A stretch of DNA of 5,879 bases from an uncultured Phaeodactylibacter sp. (GCA_913062745.1 CAJXXJ010000268.1:1-5879); one strand, 5' to 3'; positions 1 to 5,352 are shown, counted from the first letter of the stretch. Program-made: numbers and translations. Notes: generated by a model from the sequence alone, not told the origin.

Positions 1-336
1 AACATACGGGAGGACGAGGACAAATCTGACCTGTTCGAAGACATCATCATCGACAACAGTCAGGCGCTGGAGATGTCCAACATCTACACCAATATCCTCA
101 ATGGCACTATGGATGCCTACGGCTCCATCATTTCCAACAACCTCAATATCACCATCCGCCGGCTCACGCTGATTACGATCATCCTGATGGTACCTACCCT
201 GGTGGCCAGCTTCTACGGTATGAACGTACCGCTGCCGCTGGAAGGAGAACGCTACGCGATTTACATTATCATTGGAGTATCGATCATCGTGAGCATGCTC
301 GTGACCTGGTACTTCCAGCGTAAAAGGTTGTTTTGA
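1..336 (+). CDS. corA: CorA family magnesium/cobalt transporter, C-terminal part (5' end outside window)
   Basis: The frame is open from the left edge and encodes the last 111 residues. CorA forms a homopentameric inner-membrane channel importing Mg2+ (also Co2+ and Ni2+), with a large cytoplasmic N-terminal funnel and two C-terminal helices. Visible here are the end of the long stalk helix (about residues 1-55), the first membrane helix from about residue 57, the signature Tyr-Gly-Met-Asn at its periplasmic end (in ASFYGMN), a short acidic periplasmic loop (PLPLEGER), a second membrane helix (about 81-104) and a basic tail ending KRLF. The GMN motif is the hallmark selectivity element of the family, and its position before the last helix is as expected. 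The cytoplasmic metal-sensing domain lies outside the window. Full-length members are about 320-370 residues, so roughly a third is present. The next gene starts 82 bp downstream on the same strand. Confidence 0.93.
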   Translation, partial: NIREDEDKSDLFEDIIIDNSQALEMSNIYTNILNGTMDAYGSIISNNLNITIRRLTLITIILMVPTLVASFYGMNVPLPLEGERYAIYIIIGVSIIVSMLVTWYFQRKRLF

Positions 337-372
337 AAAGCCAGCTGCCGCGAACAAAACGGCAGTTTCAAA
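332..372 (+). terminator. Two-part hairpin at the corA 3' end, probable transcription end or 3' stabiliser
   Basis: An outer 7-bp perfect stem (TTTGAAA at 332-338 with TTTCAAA at 366-372) contains the corA stop codon. An inner 6-bp perfect stem (CTGCCG at 345-350 with CGGCAG at 360-365) closes a 9-nt loop. Six unpaired bases (339-344) sit between the stems on the 5' side only. No long T tract follows, so this is not a textbook intrinsic terminator. Its place directly at the end of a gene and before an unrelated one suggests termination or mRNA protection. Confidence 0.45.
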
Positions 373-381
373 GGTCACAGT

Positions 382-414
382 ATTGTCCTTTCTTACCTAC
401 CACTAAAACCTTTG
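382..414 (+). promoter_or_regulatory. Possible Bacteroidota-type promoter upstream of the 419 gene
   Basis: AACCTTTG at 407-414 matches the Bacteroidota -7 consensus TAnnTTTG except at the first base. An upstream ATTG at 382-385 could be the -33 element, with a 21-nt spacer. If used, transcription would start at or beside the ATG at 419, giving a nearly leaderless message. This is a single imperfect match, so confidence is low. Confidence 0.25.
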
Positions 415-418
415 AGCT

Positions 419-1117
419 ATGAAAGTAAAAACCTTAACGACCTTGCTGCTGGCTTTCAGCATGAGCTGCCTCCCTGCCCAATCTGATTCAGCCCGGATGG
501 TCTCTTTCAATATGATTTTAAGCATCCCGTCCGCTGATTTTACGGATTTCAACGAGCAGACGAGAAACCTGAATTTACCTGCCCTGGAGAATCAGCTTGT
601 CGGCATCGGCGGAGAGTTTCAATTCCAGGAAGGCCGCTGGCTTAACAGTTTCGGTTTTGTCTGGTTTGAAGGAGGCACCGAAGAGCAGACATTCGGCCCT
701 TCCGGCCTGGTTTCCTATACCCATTTTGAAATTCCTAACCGGATCGGGTATGATTTGATCAGGAGCCCGGACTGGGTATTGAGCCCGGAAATAGGAATCT
801 CGTTCCGTTGGTCCCGCATCGGGCTTTCAACTGCAGCACGAGCCGTAACCGTAGGGCAGGCGCTGGATACCGAAATACAGCAGCTGGAAAGCTTTGATGT
901 GCCGGCTGAGCTGTCCCTTCAAGTTCAGCGTTCGTTTACCTTTGATGAAGACGGAACAGGCCTCTTGCTCGGCCTGCGGGGCGGCTACCGCTTAGACGAC
1001 AGCGAATGGAAGGTGGAAGGCACTGTGCCGCTGAGCGACCCCGGCATAGATTACAATGGCTTGTTCTTTGAGTTCCGGCTGGGTATACGAGGCCCTTGGT
1101 CAGATAGCCGCCGATAA
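419..1117 (+). CDS. Exported protein, probable outer-membrane beta-barrel, function unknown
   Basis: This 232-residue protein is not one I can assign to a named function. The N-terminus is a Sec signal peptide: basic MKVK, a hydrophobic stretch to about residue 16, then LPA with likely cleavage before Gln21. The mature part is rich in alternating polar/hydrophobic stretches with aromatic residues and glycine turns, for example VGIGGEFQFQ, WLNSFGFVWFEGG, GLLLGLRGGYRL and GLFFEFRLGIRG. This is typical of outer-membrane strands, and about 8-10 strands would fit the length. The chain ends WSDSRR rather than with the terminal aromatic residue often seen in barrels. A cysteine at residue 17 follows Ser-Met-Ser, a poor lipobox, so lipoprotein export is less likely. 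ATG 419 is chosen because it directly precedes the signal peptide; no Shine-Dalgarno sequence is visible, as is usual in this phylum. It appears to be transcribed alone: corA ends 82 bp upstream with a hairpin and a 335-bp gap follows. Confidence 0.8.
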   Translation: MKVKTLTTLLLAFSMSCLPAQSDSARMVSFNMILSIPSADFTDFNEQTRNLNLPALENQLVGIGGEFQFQEGRWLNSFGFVWFEGGTEEQTFGPSGLVSYTHFEIPNRIGYDLIRSPDWVLSPEIGISFRWSRIGLSTAARAVTVGQALDTEIQQLESFDVPAELSLQVQRSFTFDEDGTGLLLGLRGGYRLDDSEWKVEGTVPLSDPGIDYNGLFFEFRLGIRGPWSDSRR

Positions 1118-1173
1118 AGCATATTTCTAATATAATTTTTGCCTATCCTTTTATTTCGCCTTATCTTGTGTAA

Positions 1174-1209
1174 GCGTGGCGGACTGGCTTTGCTATGCCC
1201 CCTCAAATG
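1174..1209 (+). repeat. Diverged intergenic repeat, copy A
   Basis: By eye this aligns with 3915-3951 at about 26 of 36 positions with one gap. The shared core is CTGGCT-n-TGCTA, preceded by G-n-GTGG-nn-GA and followed by AAATG. Further downstream the two regions also share CCAACGGGC (1230-1238 and 4087-4095) and CACATACA (1251-1258 and 4137-4144), in the same order. CGCCCAGTAAA occurs exactly at 1270-1280 here and inside copy B at 3939-3949. Both copies are intergenic. The nature of the element is unknown. Confidence 0.4.
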
Positions 1210-1351
1210 TTACGCCGGTCTGCTCCTGCCCAACGGGCACACCTAATACGCACATACATCCATCTACATCGCCCAGTAAACGTATCGGCAGTCCCGTGGC
1301 GCGGCCGCAGAGGCACCGACCCTATGAAAAGGCAAACTCAGAACGGAGGCT

Positions 1352-1370
1352 GCTTCGTCTTTGGCGAAGC
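1352..1370 (+). other. Hairpin in the leader region upstream of the TSP3 barrel gene
   Basis: GCTTCGTC (1352-1359) pairs with GGCGAAGC (1363-1370) around a TTT loop: eight pairs including one G-T wobble, six of them a perfect outer stem. It lies about 80 bp before the ATG at 1453. It has no downstream T tract, so it is not a clear terminator. It may be a leader structure or chance. Confidence 0.3.
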
Positions 1371-1452
1371 TGAAACAGCGTTTAGCCTGACTACACTATG
1401 AAACAGCATCCTGCCATCAGCGCGTGCCGGATTGCTCAAACTACATGGATTG

Positions 1453-2679
1453 ATGAGGCTTTGTACATTATTATTTTACCTATTGCTGCTGAGTGCAGCA
1501 TTGCCTGCGCAGCAGGCCCGCTGGGAGGGCGGAGCGCTGGCTGGCATGTCTGGTTATCAGGGCGAACTCAGCGCCAGCCTGTTGCCGGAGCTGGACGAGA
1601 CCGGCCCGATGTACGGTTTTTTGCTGCGCCGCCACCTTTCGCCCCGCTGGGCTTTGCGGGCTGACGTGGCTTACGCTACGCTGCAGGGCAGTGATGCCGA
1701 CCTTTACCCGCAGCGCTCTTATACCTTTGAGTCCACTTTCGTAAAAGCCGGGCTGGTCGCCGAGTGGGAGCCCTGGGGCCATCTGCGCTATCCCGGGCCC
1801 CGGCAGTTTAGGGCCCGCCTGTCTCCCTATTTGTTTGCCGGGCTGGGCGGATTATACTACGAAGCGGCCCCGGACTTTTCCCGTACCACACAGGAAACTG
1901 CCGGCAGTCAGATACAAGCCGATCAGTCGGTAAGCTACCCCAGGCAACAATTCACGCTGCCGGTGGGGGCCGGCGTCAAGCTGGACCTCAGCCGCCGTAT
2001 GGTTGTAGGCGTTGAACTGGCTACCCTTACTGCTTTCTCAGACTACCTCGACGGCATCAGTCAGGCTGGCAATCCATCCACAAATGACTGGCTGCCCTCC
2101 GCTGCGGTCACCCTTACGATGCGCATACTGCCTAAAGACAGCGACCGCGACGGCATCGCTGATGAAGAAGACGCCTGTCCCCGGGTGAGGGGCGTATGGT
2201 CAGCCCGCGGCTGCCCGGATCAGGACGGAGACGGCGTGGAGGATTTGGAGGATATTTGCCCGGAGCTGGCAGGCAGCCCTCTGCTCAATGGCTGCCCGGA
2301 TGCAGACCGGGATGGCGTGGCGGACCGGGATGATGAATGCCCGTATCAGGTCGGCACTATCGCCACCGGCGGCTGCCCCGATTATGACCTGGACGGGCTG
2401 GCCGATGCAGAGGACCCCTGCCCGAGATTGCCCGGCAGCCCCGGAGGGCGAGGCTGCCCCACGCTCGATACGGATGCAGACGGCGACCTCCAAGACGAGC
2501 CCACTATCTGTCAGCCCAACCCGGGCCTGCAGTTCATACAACGGATACGCAGCAGCACAGCAGCCTCCTTTGAGCTGGTGCGCTATTTCTGCCCACCCGT
2601 GACCATATCCAAAAAGAACAGGCCTGCGCCGGTGCTTCCAAAGCTGGACGAATTGGCTGCCCCGGTCTTTAGTTTCTGA
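1453..2679 (+). CDS. Outer-membrane beta-barrel (DUF6089-like) with C-terminal thrombospondin type 3 repeats
   Basis: This 408-residue protein starts at ATG 1453, whose product begins MRLCTLLF and forms a complete signal peptide ending LPA with cleavage before Gln-Gln (about residue 20). An in-frame TTG at 1432 would only add seven residues ahead of it. Residues about 20-228 form a barrel resembling the Bacteroidota DUF6089 family: WEGGALAGMSGYQGEL at the start, then LRRHLSPRWALRADVAYA and LSPYLFAGLGGLYYE. Residues 229-336 are four perfect 27-residue TSP3 repeats of the form D-x-D-x-D-G-x-x-D-x-x-D-x-C-P...G-C-P, each expected to bind Ca2+ and contribute two cysteines. A degenerate fifth unit (about 337-354) follows. 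In the usual architecture such repeats link a barrel to an OmpA peptidoglycan-binding domain; here only about 54 more residues follow and no OmpA domain is recognisable. A structural envelope role is inferred. The next gene starts 43 bp downstream. Confidence 0.88.
   Translation: MRLCTLLFYLLLLSAALPAQQARWEGGALAGMSGYQGELSASLLPELDETGPMYGFLLRRHLSPRWALRADVAYATLQGSDADLYPQRSYTFESTFVKAGLVAEWEPWGHLRYPGPRQFRARLSPYLFAGLGGLYYEAAPDFSRTTQETAGSQIQADQSVSYPRQQFTLPVGAGVKLDLSRRMVVGVELATLTAFSDYLDGISQAGNPSTNDWLPSAAVTLTMRILPKDSDRDGIADEEDACPRVRGVWSARGCPDQDGDGVEDLEDICPELAGSPLLNGCPDADRDGVADRDDECPYQVGTIATGGCPDYDLDGLADAEDPCPRLPGSPGGRGCPTLDTDADGDLQDEPTICQPNPGLQFIQRIRSSTAASFELVRYFCPPVTISKKNRPAPVLPKLDELAAPVFSF
2137..2460 (+). 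repeat. Four tandem 81-bp TSP3-coding units
   Basis: The units are 2137-2217, 2218-2298, 2299-2379 and 2380-2460, each exactly 27 codons, starting at an Asp codon and ending with a Cys-Pro pair. All four keep the Asp ladder (positions 1, 3, 5, 9, 12), the Gly at 6, and the cysteines at 14 and 26. The intervening residues differ considerably, so the array is old and held by selection rather than a fresh duplication. A degenerate unit with a shifted Asp ladder begins at 2461. Confidence 0.9.
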
Positions 2680-2722
2680 TTTTTTTTAACTTGCTGCTGC
2701 ATTATTAATTGATACCCATACA

Positions 2723-3685
2723 ATGAGCAGCAGGAGAAAATTCGTCCGCCGGGCACTGGGCGGCCTTTTAGGAGTAAGTGCATTCCCTTCGGTTTTTGCC
2801 TCAGCACCGCCATCGCCAAAGGGCGGCCCTGCCGTGGTCTCTACCTGGAAAAATGTAGCAGCCAATAGCAAAGCCTGGCAGGTGGTCGCCGGCGGCGGCT
2901 CCGCGCTCGATGCCGTTGAGCAAGGGGTGATGGTAGCTGAGAGCGACCCCAAAGACCTCTCCGTTGGCTACGGCGGGCGGCCCGACCGGGATGGCCGGGT
3001 AACGCTCGATGCCTGCGTGATGGAGCACAGCGGCAACTGCGGCGCTGTCTGCTTTTTGGAGGATATTGAACACCCGGTATCCGTAGCCCGAAAAGTCATG
3101 GAGCACACCCCACATGTGATGCTGGCCGGTAGCGGTGCGCAGCGCTTTGCACTGGAGCAGGGGTTTGAAAAAAAGGACTTGCTGACCGAAAACGCCCGCA
3201 AAGCTTGGAAAGAGTGGAAAAAGAAAGAGAAATACCAGCCGATTATTAATATCGAGAACCACGATACCATCGGCATGCTGGCCATTGATCAGTCCGGGCA
3301 GATGGCGGGTGCCTGCACTACTTCCGGGCTGGCATTCAAGATCAACGGCCGGGTAGGGGACTCTCCCATCATCGGCGCCGGGCTTTATCTGGATGGAGAG
3401 GTGGGCGGTGCGGTGGCTACCGGGCTGGGAGAAGCAGTAATGAAGAGCTGTGGCAGTTTTCTGATTGTGGAGCTGATGCGGCAGGGGTGGAGCCCCGAGG
3501 CTGCCTGCCGGGAGGCGCTTTCGCGAATCGTGAAAAAGCAGAAGGGCTACCGGTCCTTTCAGGTGGGCTTTCTGGCGCTGCGTGCCGATGGCGAAGGAGG
3601 AGCGTACAGCCTGCACAGCGGTTTCTCTTATATGCTCAACCATACCGGAGAGGGCGGCAATCAGGCCAGCAAATCCTGGCTTTGA
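2723..3685 (+). CDS. Tat-exported N4-(beta-N-acetylglucosaminyl)-L-asparaginase (glycosylasparaginase), Ntn hydrolase
   Basis: The 320-residue product hydrolyses the amide bond between N-acetylglucosamine and asparagine in glycoasparagines, releasing aspartate and the amino sugar, which decays to GlcNAc and ammonia. The family is made as an inactive precursor that cleaves itself before a threonine, which becomes the nucleophile. Here the cleavage motif is HDTIGM with Asp181-Thr182, giving alpha and beta chains. Substrate-site features of the family follow: GRVGDSPI (Arg210, Asp213), the CTTSG segment at 198-202 and ATGLGE around 232-237; Trp42 in VSTWKN matches the conserved tryptophan near the N-terminus. 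Length and motif order fit the Flavobacterium (Elizabethkingia) meningosepticum and human enzymes. The N-terminus, SRRKF followed by a glycine/alanine-rich hydrophobic stretch and FASA, is a twin-arginine signal, so export as a folded periplasmic enzyme is likely. ATG 2723 is the start that supplies this signal. It is 43 bp after the TSP3 barrel gene with no clear promoter between, so co-transcription is plausible. A related plant-type asparaginase is less likely given the HDTIGM context. Confidence 0.93.
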   Translation: MSSRRKFVRRALGGLLGVSAFPSVFASAPPSPKGGPAVVSTWKNVAANSKAWQVVAGGGSALDAVEQGVMVAESDPKDLSVGYGGRPDRDGRVTLDACVMEHSGNCGAVCFLEDIEHPVSVARKVMEHTPHVMLAGSGAQRFALEQGFEKKDLLTENARKAWKEWKKKEKYQPIINIENHDTIGMLAIDQSGQMAGACTTSGLAFKINGRVGDSPIIGAGLYLDGEVGGAVATGLGEAVMKSCGSFLIVELMRQGWSPEAACREALSRIVKKQKGYRSFQVGFLALRADGEGGAYSLHSGFSYMLNHTGEGGNQASKSWL

Positions 3686-3783
3686 TTTGACAGCACCCTC
3701 ATCTTTACTTTGAAAAGAGGGTTACCGGGCTGCTCAACGAGAGGCTTTCCGGCCGGAATTTCCCCTTCGGAAGCAGCGGTAAA

Positions 3784-3948
3784 ATGGTAATAATCTTCAG
3801 GCTGAAGATTCTTTGCCGCCGGGCGAAAAGGATTTTTAACAAATTGCGGTACTTCACAATGCTATTCCAGTACTTTAGGGGTGCTCCTCGTAAACGCTTG
3901 TTAATGTGCATTATGTGTGGAAGAGCTGGCTGTGCTAGCGCCCAGTAA
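3784..3948 (+). CDS. Doubtful small open frame, 54 residues, strongly basic
   Basis: ATG 3784 opens a 54-codon frame beginning MVIIFRLKIL, with many Arg/Lys residues and a tail carrying several Cys (MCIMCGRAGC). The same frame is open without a start from 3691. It has no Shine-Dalgarno sequence and I recognise no family. It runs through the palindrome at 3792-3810 and into the copy B repeat, and an overlapping minus-strand frame is equally long, so it is more likely fortuitous than a gene. Confidence 0.15.
   Translation: MVIIFRLKILCRRAKRIFNKLRYFTMLFQYFRGAPRKRLLMCIMCGRAGCASAQ
3792..3810. repeat. 19-base perfect interrupted palindrome
   Basis: AATCTTCAG (3792-3800) and CTGAAGATT (3802-3810) are exact reverse complements around a single G. 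As RNA this would fold to an 8-bp stem with a 3-nt loop; as DNA it is shaped like a dimeric regulator site. It lies 107 bp after the glycosylasparaginase stop codon and about 600 bp before the next gene, so the target gene is unclear. No T tract follows. Confidence 0.6.
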
Positions 3949-3951
3949 ATG
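3915..3951 (+). repeat. Diverged intergenic repeat, copy B
   Basis: This is the counterpart of 1174-1209: GTGTGG-n4-GCTGGCTGTGCTAG followed by CGCCCAGTAAATG. The following shared blocks CCAACGGGC and CACATACA lie at 4087-4095 and 4137-4144, so copy B holds about 115 more bases than copy A between its first two blocks. An inverted copy of its first hexamer, CCACAC at 4078-4083, sits near the far side of that extra stretch. Confidence 0.4.
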
Positions 3952-3971
3952 CAGAATATGTACTTTCTTCC

Positions 3972-3986
3972 TTACCTCTAAGGTAA
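3972..3986. repeat. Short perfect inverted repeat
   Basis: TTACCT (3972-3977) and AGGTAA (3981-3986) flank a CTA spacer. It lies in the AT-rich stretch that separates the repeat blocks of copy B. It is too short for a terminator and lacks a T tract; a protein-binding site or chance are both possible. Confidence 0.35.
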
Positions 3987-4168
3987 ATTTATCATACATA
4001 AAATAGGCTAATTTGAATCCAAAGCCCTAAATTTGGTCGCGCTATTGATGGGTAAGCCAAATGAATTTTGGCGAAAGCCACACTAGCCAACGGGCTGACG
4101 ACAGCGTTCGGGGCCCGGCAAGAGCTTTGAGAGGTACACATACAAAAGAAAAGGAGGTTAGTGGGGTT

Positions 4169-4264
4169 ATGAACAGCACTGTCTGCCACTGTACGGCAGC
4201 CGGAATTGTTATGCTTTTGCTTGAGCTGTCCAGCCTGCTATCCTGTTTCTTTCCACTGTCGTAG
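4169..4264 (+). CDS. Doubtful small open frame, 31 residues, hydrophobic, with a Shine-Dalgarno-like sequence
   Basis: ATG 4169 opens 31 codons: MNSTVCHCTAAG followed by a Leu/Ile/Val/Cys/Phe-rich stretch that could span a membrane, then a TAG stop. AGGAGG at 4152-4157 is a perfect Shine-Dalgarno match, but it sits 11 bases from the ATG, slightly far, and this phylum rarely relies on such sites. The frame extends upstream to ATG 4061 without adding recognisable protein features. No family is recognised. Confidence 0.2.
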   Translation: MNSTVCHCTAAGIVMLLLELSSLLSCFFPLS

Positions 4265-4350
4265 GGACTCGCGTTTCGTAATAGTCCAATCTTAAAGCAT
4301 CTTGTAAAATAAGATATGTTTTAATCCTATTTGTTAACGAAACCGTGTTT

Positions 4351-4377
4351 TTTGAGCGCTAAAATTTTCTACCTTTG
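4351..4377 (+). promoter_or_regulatory. Bacteroidota-type promoter for the porP/sprF-like gene
   Basis: TACCTTTG at 4370-4377 is an exact match to the -7 consensus TAnnTTTG of the Bacteroidota primary sigma factor. TTTG at 4351-4354 could be the -33 element, though the 15-nt spacer is shorter than the usual 17-21. Transcription would begin near 4383, giving a leader of roughly 15 bases before ATG 4399. The upstream 90 bases are AT-rich, as expected for a promoter. Confidence 0.65.
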
Positions 4378-4398
4378 CGCATCTCAAAAACTTATCCC

Positions 4399-5352
4399 AT
4401 GACACGCACGACCTTACTTCCCATCCTGCTGTTTTTGTTGACAGTTACCGCCCTTCCGGCACAACAACTTTCCTTATTTACTCAGTACCGAGAGAACGCT
4501 ACCGTCATTAATCCGGCGGCTGTGCCCTCCAATTTTTTGGCTTTTGGCCAAAACGTTTCCTTCGGTGGCTCCTACCGCGCACAGTGGGTAGGCTTTGAAA
4601 ATGCTCCGACTACGCAGACCGTCCGTGGCTCGTACCTGCACTCCAAAGGTGCGGGTGTTACCTTTATGGCGGGCGGCCATGTGATCAATGATCAGACCGG
4701 GCCAACCGGCTTCACTGGTTTTTACGGGCGTATTGCCGGAGTTGTTTCACCAAATCCCGAAGAAAGCGGATTCGTAGTGGGGCTGAGCGCCGGCGGCGTG
4801 AATTTCCGGGTGGATGCCTCCGATATCCGGCTGCGGGAGCAGGGAGACCTGCTTGGCACCGTCAATCAGTCTCAGTTTTTCCCGGACGTAGGCGTAGGCC
4901 TTTACTACTATCGTATGGTAGGCCGCAACGACAATATGTTTTACACCGGATTGTCCGTGCCTCAGGTATTCGGGCTTGACCTTACTTTCCAAAACGAAGA
5001 CGGCGAATACGAGGTGAAGCGGCTGCAGCACTATTATGGTATGCTGGGCTACTATTTCTTCCTGGACAACGGCGGCTTCCTGGAGCCTTCCCTCTGGGTG
5101 AAGTACACAGAAGGCGCACCAGTCAACGCCGACTTCAACCTGCGCTACTACCTGCCCGTCAACTTCTGGATCGGCGCGGGTGGTTCAAGTGCCGGAATGG
5201 TGCACCTCGAGACCGGCGTGCTGCTGGGCGATACCGTTGGCTTCGACCAAACCATCTCCATCGGCTACGGCTACAGCTATTCCTTCAGTTCCTTCGGGCC
5301 GAGCGTGGGCGGGACCCACGAGCTCAACCTGGGTTTTGACCTGTTCCGCTAA
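4399..5352 (+). CDS. PorP/SprF family type IX secretion system outer-membrane protein
   Basis: This 317-residue protein belongs to the PorP/SprF family, outer-membrane barrels of the Bacteroidota type IX secretion and gliding machinery that help secrete or anchor particular cargo. Family features are a Sec signal peptide ending LPA before Gln-Gln, then QLSLFTQYRENATVINPAAV (the conserved Q-Y-x(n)-N-P-A start), SYRAQWVGFENAPTT (Y-R-x-Q-W ... A-P-T), repeated Gly/aromatic strands such as VGVGLYYYRM and YYGMLGYYFF, and the C-terminal HELNLGFDLFR. The length is typical (about 300-350). ATG 4399 is the start: an in-frame TTG at 4375 overlaps the promoter box at 4370-4377 and would place eight non-signal residues first. 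The next gene begins 137 bp downstream, has no obvious promoter and encodes a likely cargo, which suggests a dedicated secretion pair as for SprF and SprB. The porP or sprF symbol is withheld because such paralogues are numerous per genome. Confidence 0.95.
   Translation: MTRTTLLPILLFLLTVTALPAQQLSLFTQYRENATVINPAAVPSNFLAFGQNVSFGGSYRAQWVGFENAPTTQTVRGSYLHSKGAGVTFMAGGHVINDQTGPTGFTGFYGRIAGVVSPNPEESGFVVGLSAGGVNFRVDASDIRLREQGDLLGTVNQSQFFPDVGVGLYYYRMVGRNDNMFYTGLSVPQVFGLDLTFQNEDGEYEVKRLQHYYGMLGYYFFLDNGGFLEPSLWVKYTEGAPVNADFNLRYYLPVNFWIGAGGSSAGMVHLETGVLLGDTVGFDQTISIGYGYSYSFSSFGPSVGGTHELNLGFDLFR

Larger units (their letters stand above)
1118..1452 (+). other. 335-bp intergenic region with hairpins and repeat blocks, no supported gene
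   Basis: The first 50 bases are AT-rich and the rest GC-richer. Short open frames exist (for example from 1176 or 1195), but they lack recognisable protein features and a ribosome site. The region holds a block resembling 3915-3951 (see the repeat entry), a small hairpin TGCCC-AAC-GGGCA at 1227-1239, a stronger hairpin at 1352-1370, and a 9-base direct repeat TGAAACAGC at 1371-1379 and 1399-1407. No TAnnTTTG promoter box is clear upstream of the 1453 gene, so its promoter is not identified. Confidence 0.5.
3686..4398 (+). other. 713-bp intergenic region rich in inverted repeats, no convincing gene
   Basis: Besides the entries listed separately, it holds a 12-base perfect palindrome TTCCGGCCGGAA at 3747-3758, a 9-base CTTC-G-GAAG at 3765-3773, a hairpin with GAAA loop (TGGC-GAAA-GCCA) at 4069-4080, and a distant pair GTTTCGT (4273-4279) / ACGAAAC (4337-4343). 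A weak promoter-like pair follows the upstream stop codon: TTTG at 3686-3689 and TTACTTTG at 3705-3712. Base composition changes along the region: GC-rich at 3720-3780, AT-rich at 3950-4035 and 4285-4370. Open frames on both strands are short and overlap each other. A structured RNA or remains of an old mobile sequence are both possible; nothing identifies either. Confidence 0.5.

Noticed and set aside
461..475. Lipoprotein signal at Cys17 of the 419 gene product
   Set aside because: The residues before the cysteine (Ser-Met-Ser) fit a lipobox poorly, while the LPA-Gln site three residues later fits signal peptidase I well.
1227..1239. attC-like integron site, since GCCCAAC matches RYYYAAC and gene-like cassettes lie nearby
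   Set aside because: No matching GTTRRRY partner or paired inner boxes could be found at either repeat region, and no integrase gene is present in the window.
1176..1401. Two overlapping short plus-strand frames in the 1118-1452 gap
   Set aside because: Composition is Pro/Arg-rich without secondary-structure or family features, they overlap each other in different frames, and no ribosome site is present.
1398..1664. Plus-strand open frame starting at ATG 1398 and overlapping the TSP3 barrel gene
   Set aside because: It is in a different frame from the barrel protein and lacks a signal peptide or domain. The 1453 frame has a full signal peptide and known repeats.
2137..2460. CRISPR-like array because of the regular 81-bp period
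   Set aside because: The period is that of 27-codon protein repeats in an open reading frame, and the DNA units are not identical and have no spacer pattern.
2801..3643. Minus-strand open frame of 280 codons
   Set aside because: It lies opposite the glycosylasparaginase, whose motifs are unmistakable. Its product has no recognisable domain and the long opening follows from the GC-rich codon use of the real gene.
3705..4189. Minus-strand frames 3705-3911 and 3992-4189
   Set aside because: No recognisable family or promoter, and they compete with equally poor plus-strand frames over the same inverted repeats.
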